A stretch of 13,131 bases of DNA from Parcubacteria group bacterium CG1_02_39_15. GTDB lineage: Bacteria > Patescibacteriota > Minisyncoccia > Minisyncoccales > Paceibacteraceae. Both the position numbers and the translations under genes were made by a program. The DNA lies in the NCBI GenBank assembly GCA_001872265.1, contig MNWE01000019.1, positions 26,419-39,549 on the forward strand, in the 5' to 3' direction. This document shows positions 1 through 5,547 of the stretch, one piece after another. The notes beneath the pieces were generated by a model. That model worked only from the letters and a program-made list of their open reading frames with translations, was not told the DNA's origin and made no database searches. Positions within the stretch are counted from its first letter, which is position 1. Each line of letters starts with the position of its first letter.

Positions 1-1613
1 ATAAATTCAGGATTGGCCTCCATAGCTTTTTCAAACTGAGAAATTTCCGGGATTTCATTGACTATTGCCAACTCGTTCTCGGGATGGACAGTGATCCCGC
101 CGTAACCTGGGAAGTGTTTTATGGCGGTTAAGATACCAGCCCCTTTTTGCCCTAAAATTAGAGATTTAGCTAAGTAGCCGATTTCAGTGGCTGGTTTTTG
201 GAAAGAACGTTCATAAAGGAAGTCGCCTGAGCTGGTTAAATCCAAGAGAGGAGCTAAATTCAAATTAACCCCCAGGGTTTTTAATTCTTTTCCGCGGTTT
301 GAGCCGACTTGGAGGGCTCCAGTCGAAGTTTTTATCTCTGATTGAGCAGTTTTTTCGCTGGCAAAACCAATACGAGAAACGAGCCCGCCTTCTTGGTCAA
401 CAGCAATAAAGAGCGGGAAATTGGTTTCTCTTAAAGAAAGAGCTTGGAGGTCGGAAATTAAAGTTGTCAATTGGCTGGCGTTTTCAATATTGTCTGACAA
501 TAAAAGCACTCCACCAGGCTTGTATTGTTTGAATAACTCTTCCAGCTCAGGCGTTACAGTTTTTCCTTCAAAGCCGATGATGAACAATTGGCCGATTTGT
601 TTTTCTAATTCTTCGGCTTTGATTCTATCGATAACTCTTTTTATTCCTTCAAAAGAGGTGGTCAAAACAAAATTATCATCAAATTGGGCATAACAAATTC
701 CAAAATCGTTTTTAGAAATGGTTAAATAACGAATGCCTACGCCTTGGTAGAAAGCGGTTCGGAAATAAGAAACAGCCGTTGGGATTTGTTTCCCGGAGAG
801 AAAAATTCCATCTTTCTCTATTTTGTCTTCCCAGGTTTGGAAAACCTTATTTAGCCCTTCTTTTTCTTTTACCTTTCCGACCAAAGCCACCCTGTTGCCC
901 TGGACTTGGCTAAAAATGAAAAGAGTAAAATTCTGCTCTAATTTTGAATAAAACTCTGAGGGAACCTCGACCTGGGAAACCAAAGCTAAATCTTCTAAGG
1001 AAGCGGGACGATTTTCCTCCAGATTTTTAAAGACAATTCTAACAAAGCTTCCTTCAGGGATCTCCTCTTTCATTAGCTGACTGAAAGCAGCTGGAATTTC
1101 TTCCATTTGGGACACTTCCGGAGCGCGAGTTTCCTCAGCCGGAATTAAAGAGGGGGGAATTACTATTTCGGGTTTCTCTTCTTTTATTTCTTCTTCGCCT
1201 ACCTCTTCTGTTTCTCCCGTGGGCGGCGTTATTTCTTCAGCTGGTTTTCTGATTCCGAAAAACCAATAAATAAACCCAACTAAGAAAAGGCAGATTAAAA
1301 CAATAAATACCCTAGCCAAAATTTTGGTTAGAAAGAAAGGCCTGGGTGGAGGTTTTTTAGGGATTAAAGTATCTAAAGAAATTTTCTTGACTTCTGCTTC
1401 TTGAGCTTTCTTTTGAGTTTCTTTTTCAGGAGAAAAGGGAACCGGCGGCTTTTTTCTTTCTTCTGGGGCTATGGCTGCCACCTTTTCTCTTTCTTCTTGA
1501 GCTTCAATTTCTCGAAGCCTGGCGATATCCTTCGCCATTGTTCTTATTTCCTCTCTTTTTAGAAACTCCAATCTCTCCTCCTTTTTTTCTTGGAAGTTTG
1601 GGTCTGAATCCAT
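1..1613 (-). CDS. Membrane-anchored GH3 beta-N-acetylhexosaminidase-like protein (partial, C-terminus off left edge)
   Basis: 537 codons are visible. Residues 1-97 are charged and Lys/Glu/Pro-rich. One hydrophobic segment at about 98-120 suggests a type II membrane protein with its bulk outside the cell. Residues ~125-170 are a Pro/Glu-rich linker. Residues ~175-332 form a domain I do not recognise with certainty; it resembles extracellular domains common in Patescibacteria. From ~335 a GH3 (NagZ-like) barrel begins: LFIIGFEG (343-350), VDQEGG (405-410), LNLAPLLDL (451-459), ERSF (468-471), KHFPGYG (499-505). The catalytic loop, usually KHFPGHG followed by a D-S-H triad, here reads H-P-E, so the Asp-His dyad of NagZ is not visible. 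The region that would carry the nucleophile Asp lies outside the window. Start: first ATG after an in-frame TAG at 1625-1623. It follows pnp on the same strand and probably acts on peptidoglycan, but the activity is inferred. Confidence 0.85.
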   Translation of the reverse strand, partial: MDSDPNFQEKKEERLEFLKREEIRTMAKDIARLREIEAQEEREKVAAIAPEERKKPPVPFSPEKETQKKAQEAEVKKISLDTLIPKKPPPRPFFLTKILARVFIVLICLFLVGFIYWFFGIRKPAEEITPPTGETEEVGEEEIKEEKPEIVIPPSLIPAEETRAPEVSQMEEIPAAFSQLMKEEIPEGSFVRIVFKNLEENRPASLEDLALVSQVEVPSEFYSKLEQNFTLFIFSQVQGNRVALVGKVKEKEGLNKVFQTWEDKIEKDGIFLSGKQIPTAVSYFRTAFYQGVGIRYLTISKNDFGICYAQFDDNFVLTTSFEGIKRVIDRIKAEELEKQIGQLFIIGFEGKTVTPELEELFKQYKPGGVLLLSDNIENASQLTTLISDLQALSLRETNFPLFIAVDQEGGLVSRIGFASEKTAQSEIKTSTGALQVGSNRGKELKTLGVNLNLAPLLDLTSSGDFLYERSFQKPATEIGYLAKSLILGQKGAGILTAIKHFPGYGGITVHPENELAIVNEIPEISQFEKAMEANPEF

Positions 1614-1623
1614 TAAGGTCTAC

Positions 1624-1680
1624 CCCGTTAGAGATTTGTTTTCTTTGTCCTTTTTCTTCACCTTGGTAATCTCTAACGGG
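1624..1680. repeat. 13-bp perfect inverted repeat between pnp and the GH3 gene
   Basis: CCCGTTAGAGATT (1624-1636) and its exact reverse complement AATCTCTAACGGG (1668-1680) flank a 31-nt purine/pyrimidine-biased loop. It fills nearly the whole gap between the pnp stop (1689) and the GH3 start (1613). No U-run follows the stem on the minus strand, so it is not a standard intrinsic terminator. It could be an mRNA stability or processing hairpin, or a dispersed palindromic element. Confidence 0.75.
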
Positions 1681-1688
1681 ATCTAGAG

Positions 1689-3797
1689 TTAAAGTTTCTT
1701 TTCTACTTCTTTTAGAGAAAGATTGATTCTTCCTTGTTCGTCGATAGAGATTACCTTAACTGGCACGATCTGTCCTACTTTGACTACATCCTCCACTTTA
1801 TTTACTCGGTAGGGAGCTAGCTGAGAAATATGAATTAGACCTTCTTGGCCAGGTAAAATTTCGGCAAAAGCGCCGAAGTTTAAAATCCTGGTTATTTTGC
1901 CATGAAAAATCTCTCCCACTTTGACCTCTCTGGTGATGTTCTTTATCCAGGCAACTGCTTTTTTAGCTGCTTCTTCTTTTTCAGCGGTGATGAAAACTTT
2001 ACCAGTATCTTCAATATCAATTGATACTCCGCACTCTTCAATAATTGCATTAATTACTTTTCCTCCTGGGCCAATCACTTCTCTAATCTTTTCCGGATTG
2101 ATTTGCAAGGTCAAAATTCGAGGGGCAAAAGGAGATAATTCTGGCCGCGGCTTTTCAATAACCTTTTTTATTTTGTCTAAGATTTCTAATCTAGCTTTTT
2201 TCCCTTGGGCCAGCGCCTCTTTCAGAATCTTTTTGTTGACGCCTTTTATTTTCACATCCATTTGAATGGCGGTGACCCCTTCTCTGGTCCCGGCTATTTT
2301 AAAGTCCATGTCGCCGTGGTGATCTTCGGGACCCTGGATGTCAGTTAAAATTTTGTAATTTCCCTTTGGGTCCTGCATTAACCCTAGAGCGATGCCAGCA
2401 GCCGCTCTCTTAATCGGCACGCCGGCGTCCATCAGGGCTAAACTTGCGCTGGAGACCGAAGCCATGGAAGTGGAGCCATTAGAAGAAAGGATTTCTGTGA
2501 CAATTCTAATAGTGTAAGGGAATTCGTCAGAGTTGGGAATCAAAGGAATGAGCGCTTTTTCCGCCAACATACCGTGGCCAATTTCTCTTCTGCCAGGGCC
2601 CCTGATCGGCCTGACCTCTCCGGCGCAATAGGGCGGGAAGTTATAATGGTGCATAAATCTCTTTTTGCCGATAATTTCCATCCCCTCAAGCAATCTGACA
2701 TCGCCGGGCGCTCCTAAGGTCAAAATGGAAAGAGCCTTAGTTTGGCCGCGACAAAACAGTCCGGAGCCATGAGTTCTGGGCAAAAGGCCTGCCTGGCAAT
2801 CAATTGGCCTTAGCTCGTCTAATTTTCTAGCGTCAGGCCTCTTTTCAAGTTTAATAATATTTTCATGGGCCAATCGCTCGATTTCTTTTTCAAAGAAGTC
2901 TTTAACAAATTGGCCTTTTCCATCGCCAGGATATTTTTCTTCAACATAATAAACCAAATCATCTTTCAGGGCGTTCACCTCGTCCATTCTATCTATTTTA
3001 TTTGGCTGGTAGAGAGTTTTTTCCAGCTTATCTCCTAGAAATTTCTTAATTTCTTTTTCTAATTCTAAATCGGCTGGCGGCTCTTCTAATAAAAGTTTTG
3101 CCTTGCCAAAGCGTTTAAAGATCTCTTTTTGGAAATCGATTAATTCCTTAAGATGGGGCTGAGCAAATTCAATTGCTTTAACGATTATTTCTTCTGACAC
3201 CTCTTGGCCCTCTCCTTCAATCATATTGATTAAGACGTCGCTATTTTCCTCCACGCCAGCAAAAACTAGATCCAGATTACTTTTTTCCCGTTGTTCATAG
3301 GTCGGATTTAAAATGAACTTTTCTTCAACCTGGCCGACACGGACCACGCCCAAGGGTCCCGACCAGGGGATTTCCGAATTTGACAAAGCAACCGAAGCCC
3401 CGATTAAACCAATAATGTCCGGATCATTTTCTCTATCCCAAGAAAGGCAGGTTGCGACAATTTGGACCTCCCTTTTTAACTTTTCAGGAAACCTTGGCCG
3501 AATGGCGCGATCAATTAACCTGGCGGTTATAATCGCCTCGTCTGAGGGGCGGCTTTCTCTTCTAATATAGCGGGAGCCTAAAATTTTTCCGGCTGCATAA
3601 TATCTTTCTTCGTATTCTACAGTTAAAGGAAAGAAATCTGCCCCTTCCCTATTGTATTGAGACACTACCGCCGTAGTTAAAACTAAAGTATTGCCATACT
3701 GCACAAAGCAAGAACCCGAAGCTTGTTCAGCTAGATTGCTTAATTCCACTTTGAGTTCCCGCTCGCCAAGCTTTAATTTAAAAGTTTCTCCCGTCAT
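1689..3797 (-). CDS. pnp: Polyribonucleotide nucleotidyltransferase (PNPase)
   Basis: Phosphorolytic 3'-5' exoribonuclease of mRNA turnover, normally a trimer. At 702 aa it has the full family architecture: RNase PH domain 1 (~5-140, with FFPLTVEYEERYYAAGKI at 55-72 and RLIDRAIRPRFP at 93-104), a helical linker (~240-320), RNase PH domain 2 (~325-550), a KH domain with the GPGG loop (~565-618, loop at 576-579) and a C-terminal S1 domain (~626-698). The second PH domain keeps RTHGSGLFCRGQT (341-353) and the catalytic carboxylates in DIQGPEDHHGDMDFK (D486, D492, with D496 and D498). The start ATG overlaps the stop of the upstream NYN gene by ATGA, pointing to translational coupling. rpsO followed by pnp is a classic bacterial order; here a nuclease gene sits between them. 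Confidence 0.98.
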   Translation of the reverse strand: MTGETFKLKLGERELKVELSNLAEQASGSCFVQYGNTLVLTTAVVSQYNREGADFFPLTVEYEERYYAAGKILGSRYIRRESRPSDEAIITARLIDRAIRPRFPEKLKREVQIVATCLSWDRENDPDIIGLIGASVALSNSEIPWSGPLGVVRVGQVEEKFILNPTYEQREKSNLDLVFAGVEENSDVLINMIEGEGQEVSEEIIVKAIEFAQPHLKELIDFQKEIFKRFGKAKLLLEEPPADLELEKEIKKFLGDKLEKTLYQPNKIDRMDEVNALKDDLVYYVEEKYPGDGKGQFVKDFFEKEIERLAHENIIKLEKRPDARKLDELRPIDCQAGLLPRTHGSGLFCRGQTKALSILTLGAPGDVRLLEGMEIIGKKRFMHHYNFPPYCAGEVRPIRGPGRREIGHGMLAEKALIPLIPNSDEFPYTIRIVTEILSSNGSTSMASVSSASLALMDAGVPIKRAAAGIALGLMQDPKGNYKILTDIQGPEDHHGDMDFKIAGTREGVTAIQMDVKIKGVNKKILKEALAQGKKARLEILDKIKKVIEKPRPELSPFAPRILTLQINPEKIREVIGPGGKVINAIIEECGVSIDIEDTGKVFITAEKEEAAKKAVAWIKNITREVKVGEIFHGKITRILNFGAFAEILPGQEGLIHISQLAPYRVNKVEDVVKVGQIVPVKVISIDEQGRINLSLKEVEKKL

Positions 3798-4300
3798 CTT
3801 TTCAATAAATATTTTTCTGGGGACATTTCTAAATCAATAAATTCATCGGCAGCCTCTTTCATTTTGCTGGAGGCCGACCTGCCGAAGGCAATAATTTCTA
3901 CTCTTTTCCCCTGGTTTTTTAAAAATTCAACCAATTGGAAGAAATCGCCATCTCCCGAGGCTAAGACAATTGCGTCAACGCTTGGAGCAATCCTAATAGC
4001 ATCAACAGTTATCCCGACGTCCCAGTCAGCCTTTTTTAAGCCGCCAAAAAACTCTTGGAGATCTCTGACTCTTGTTTCAATTCCTAATTTAATTAGGGCG
4101 TCAAAGAACGCTCTTTCTTCGCCAGTTTTCGTCCTGACTACATAAGCAAAAGCCCTAATCAAGCTTCTTTGCGAGACCGCTAATTTTAAAATGGCCCCGA
4201 AGTTAACCCGAGCCTTATATAGATTCTTAGCAGAGTGATAAAGGTTTTGGACATCAATCAAGACTGCTACTCGTTGACCGCTATGCTTAGTTATTGACAT
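3794..4300 (-). CDS. NYN-domain (LabA/DUF88-type) putative ribonuclease
   Basis: 168 aa, essentially a single NYN domain, a PIN-like metal-dependent nuclease fold. The acidic cluster is visible: VAVLIDVQNL with D16 and N19 near the N-terminus, WDVGITVDAI with D94 and D100, and LASGDGDF with D117 and D119. ADWDVGITVDAIRIA followed by ASGDGDF is typical of LabA-like proteins. It lies 10 nt downstream of rpsO and overlaps the pnp start by 4 nt, so the three genes are probably cotranscribed. The position suggests a role in RNA decay or processing beside PNPase. The fold assignment is strong; the substrate is unknown. No Shine-Dalgarno site is evident before the ATG. Confidence 0.9.
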   Translation of the reverse strand: MSITKHSGQRVAVLIDVQNLYHSAKNLYKARVNFGAILKLAVSQRSLIRAFAYVVRTKTGEERAFFDALIKLGIETRVRDLQEFFGGLKKADWDVGITVDAIRIAPSVDAIVLASGDGDFFQLVEFLKNQGKRVEIIAFGRSASSKMKEAADEFIDLEMSPEKYLLKR

Positions 4301-4310
4301 GTTGTGGAAT

Positions 4311-4577
4311 TCACTTTTTGAGGCCGATTTTCTTTACAATGCTATTGTATCTTCGGACACCTTCCTTTTTTAAGTAGGCTAAAAATTTCCTTCTTTTAGC
4401 CACCATCTTTAGCAATCCTCTTTTTGAATGGAAATCCTTAGAGTGCTTCTTTAGATGCAAAAGCAGCTTTTTAATCTCTTCAGTTAATAAGGCAATCTGA
4501 ACTTCCGGAGAACCAGTGTCTGTCTGGCTCAGTTTGTACTTCGTTATGATTTTTGTTTTTTCTTCCGGCGTTAACAT
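4311..4577 (-). CDS. rpsO: 30S ribosomal protein S15
   Basis: 88 aa, the normal S15 length. Primary 16S rRNA-binding protein of the small-subunit platform. Signature regions are present: the TDTGSPEVQIALLTEEI segment (19-35), the LKKHSKDFHSKRGLL segment (42-56) and the basic C-terminal KRRKFLAYLKK helix (62-72). It is the first protein gene after tRNA-Lys on the minus strand and heads the rpsO-NYN-pnp unit. The 48-nt leader between tRNA-Lys and the ATG holds a strong hairpin and an AT-rich repeat but no clear Shine-Dalgarno site. S15 often represses its own mRNA through leader structure, so the hairpin could be regulatory; this is inference. Confidence 0.98.
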   Translation of the reverse strand: MLTPEEKTKIITKYKLSQTDTGSPEVQIALLTEEIKKLLLHLKKHSKDFHSKRGLLKMVAKRRKFLAYLKKEGVRRYNSIVKKIGLKK

Positions 4578-4583
4578 ATATTT

Positions 4584-4604
4584 TAGAAATTAGGATTTAG
4601 GATT
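4584..4604. repeat. Short AT-rich tandem repeat in the rpsO leader
   Basis: The plus strand reads tagaaattaggatttaggattt-like copies: ATTAGGATTTAGGATTT, two TTAGGATTT units sharing an edge. It resembles in style the AT-rich minisatellite inside cca. It is non-coding here. Confidence 0.5.
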
Positions 4605-4605
4605 T

Positions 4606-4624
4606 CCTTGCGCGGAGCGCAAGG
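4606..4624 (-). other. Perfect 8-bp hairpin directly behind tRNA-Lys
   Basis: CCTTGCGC (4606-4613), three-base loop, GCGCAAGG (4617-4624). On the minus-strand transcript it begins one base after the encoded CCA of tRNA-Lys and lies about 28 nt before the rpsO start codon. No U-run follows in either direction, so it is a poor intrinsic terminator. It may guide 3' processing of the tRNA, protect the 5' end of the rpsO mRNA, or be a dispersed palindrome. Confidence 0.65.
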
Positions 4625-4625
4625 T

Positions 4626-4701
4626 TGGTGCCCCCACCAGGACTCGGACCTGGAGTCAATGGATTAAGAGTCCACTGCTTTACCAATTAAGCTATGGGGG
4701 C
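4626..4701 (-). tRNA. tRNA-Lys(CTT)
   Basis: 76 nt including an encoded CCA. Acceptor stem GCCCCCA/TGGGGGC, D-arm GCTT-AATTGGTA-AAGC, anticodon stem GTGGA/TCCAT with loop CTCTTAA (anticodon CTT), short variable loop, T-stem CCAGG/CCTGG, discriminator A, then CCA (4628-4626). The T-loop is TCCGAGT, with C at position 55 where T is almost universal. The 5' end is 5 nt after the stop codon of the pilin-like gene and the 3' end leads into the rpsO leader, so processing of this tRNA would separate the two mRNAs. Confidence 0.95.
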
Positions 4702-4706
4702 GCGTG

Positions 4707-5336
4707 CTATTCTAAAAGCGAGGGGATGGTTATCTGGCACTTGATGGAAAACCAGCCTTGGTTCAGGCCAGTCCAGTCGGCTACTCCAATGGTATCAAAA
4801 AACAAATCAACAATTAACCAGCCTCCATAGATTATCACCAAGCCCATAACCACCGCGGTCATTAATTTTTTTGCCTGGCCTAACAATTTGGGTCCACCCG
4901 AACCGCCGCCAGTCAAAACTTCAGCTCCCCCGAATTGAGCCATGATATACATTATTCCGCCGATGGCCAGCATTAAGACTGCTAAAGGAGGCACCAGCTG
5001 GAATAGAACAAAATCAAAAATTCCATCTAACATTACAAAAAAATGACAAAAAGTGCAAGGAAAACCAGTATAAAATTCTCCTACTTGTTCTCCTCTGTAA
5101 ACTGTTCCGCCGCCAGCCGAGCAGGCCTGGTCAAAATTGCTTCCTTGGGCTAAGGCGCTTTCAATCGTCCGGATATTAAGAGTGGTGCCCTTACAAACTT
5201 CTTTTCCGCAAGGAACCAAGCCGGAATAATAAATAGTGTAAGCGGTTGAGTCTTCAGCGGCAATATAAGTTCCTGCTAGAGCCGTCAAAGGGGAAAGCAG
5301 ACTAATTAAAAAAATAGATAAAAATATTTTTTTCAT
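4707..5336 (-). CDS. T4SS_pilin-like two-helix membrane protein (VirB2/TrbC-like)
   Basis: 209 aa from the ATG at 5336. Residues 1-21 form a signal peptide (MKKIFLS, hydrophobic core, ALA-G). A Cys-containing region follows (C43, C48, C72, C94, C97; C200 near the end). Two long hydrophobic helices at ~106-133 and ~157-182 flank a Gly-rich turn (FGGAEVLTGGGSGGPK, 135-150). The pattern of a PPLAVLMLAIGGIMYIMA helix, a short loop, then a VVMGLVIIYGGWLIVDLFF helix matches the T4SS_pilin family of Patescibacteria. It may be a surface or secretion-channel subunit; no other T4SS gene is nearby. The reading frame stays open upstream to 5525, but that would run through tRNA-Arg, and the signal peptide fixes the start here. 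It sits between two tRNA genes. Confidence 0.8.
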   Translation of the reverse strand: MKKIFLSIFLISLLSPLTALAGTYIAAEDSTAYTIYYSGLVPCGKEVCKGTTLNIRTIESALAQGSNFDQACSAGGGTVYRGEQVGEFYTGFPCTFCHFFVMLDGIFDFVLFQLVPPLAVLMLAIGGIMYIMAQFGGAEVLTGGGSGGPKLLGQAKKLMTAVVMGLVIIYGGWLIVDLFFDTIGVADWTGLNQGWFSIKCQITIPSLLE

Positions 5337-5362
5337 ATGTTTTGGTTTTGATAAACTTCGGG

Positions 5363-5434
5363 TGCCCCCGGAAGGACTCGAACCCTCACCCAGGGCTCCG
5401 AAGGCCCTTACGCTATCCATTACGCCACGGGGGC
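5363..5434 (-). tRNA. tRNA-Arg(TCG)
   Basis: 72 nt without CCA. Acceptor GCCCCCG/CGGGGGC, D-arm GCGT-AATGGATA-GCGT, anticodon stem AGGGC/GCCCT with loop CTTCGGA (anticodon TCG), T-stem GAGGG/CCTTC with loop TTCGAGT, discriminator A (5363). The next bases read CCC, so the CCA end must be added by the enzyme encoded just across the divergent gap. The 3' end lies 26 nt before the start of the pilin-like gene. Confidence 0.95.
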
Positions 5435-5448
5435 AGCTACATTTTTTA

Positions 5449-5476
5449 ATTCTACCAAATTGGTCGAAGAAAACAA
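5449..5476 (-). promoter_or_regulatory. Putative promoter of the tRNA-Arg/pilin/rpsO block
   Basis: Minus-strand extended -10 TGGTAGAAT (5457-5449), preceded after 16 nt by TTGTTT (5476-5471) as a weak -35. The predicted start is near 5442, leaving an 8-nt leader before tRNA-Arg. An 11-bp palindrome ACCAAATTGGT (5454-5464) overlaps the -10 and could be an operator. Prediction by motif only. Confidence 0.5.
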
Positions 5477-5530
5477 GTTTTCTTCTTCCACCCTTCGCTG
5501 TCGCTCGGGTAATTGAAGAAAACAAGTTTT
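5466..5530. repeat. Palindromic element with repeated ends in the divergent tRNA-Arg/cca gap
   Basis: GAAGAAAACAAGTTTT occurs twice (5466-5481 and 5515-5530). The first copy continues as a 9-bp inverted repeat, GAAGAAAAC-AA-GTTTTCTTC (5466-5485). Between the copies, CCC TTCGCTGTCGCT CGGG makes a small GC-rich palindrome. The layout resembles a short non-autonomous repeat unit. It lies between the two divergent promoters, and its right copy supplies the TTGAAG -35 of the cca promoter. Confidence 0.6.
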
Positions 5531-5541
5531 TAAGATAAAAT
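5513..5541 (+). promoter_or_regulatory. Putative leaderless promoter of cca
   Basis: TTGAAG (5513-5518), 17-nt spacer, TAAAAT (5536-5541), then six bases to the ATG of cca. With standard -10 to +1 spacing, transcription would begin on the A of the start codon (5548). No Shine-Dalgarno site is present. Confidence 0.55.
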
Positions 5542-5547
5542 TAAGCC

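Noticed and set aside
1921..2265. 114-aa plus-strand ORF antisense to pnp
   Set aside because: It is a shadow of the PNPase KH and PH2 coding frame, with no independent support. The same applies to plus-strand ORFs at 421-693, 3313-3570, 3864-4145, 10373-10558 and 10784-11023 and to minus-strand ORFs within cca and degV.
4606..4624. Intrinsic terminator after tRNA-Lys
   Set aside because: The hairpin is strong, but no U-run follows on either strand, and rpsO lies just downstream on the same strand.
5337..5525. 63-residue N-terminal extension of the pilin-like ORF
   Set aside because: It runs through tRNA-Arg and its promoter; the signal peptide begins at the ATG at 5336.
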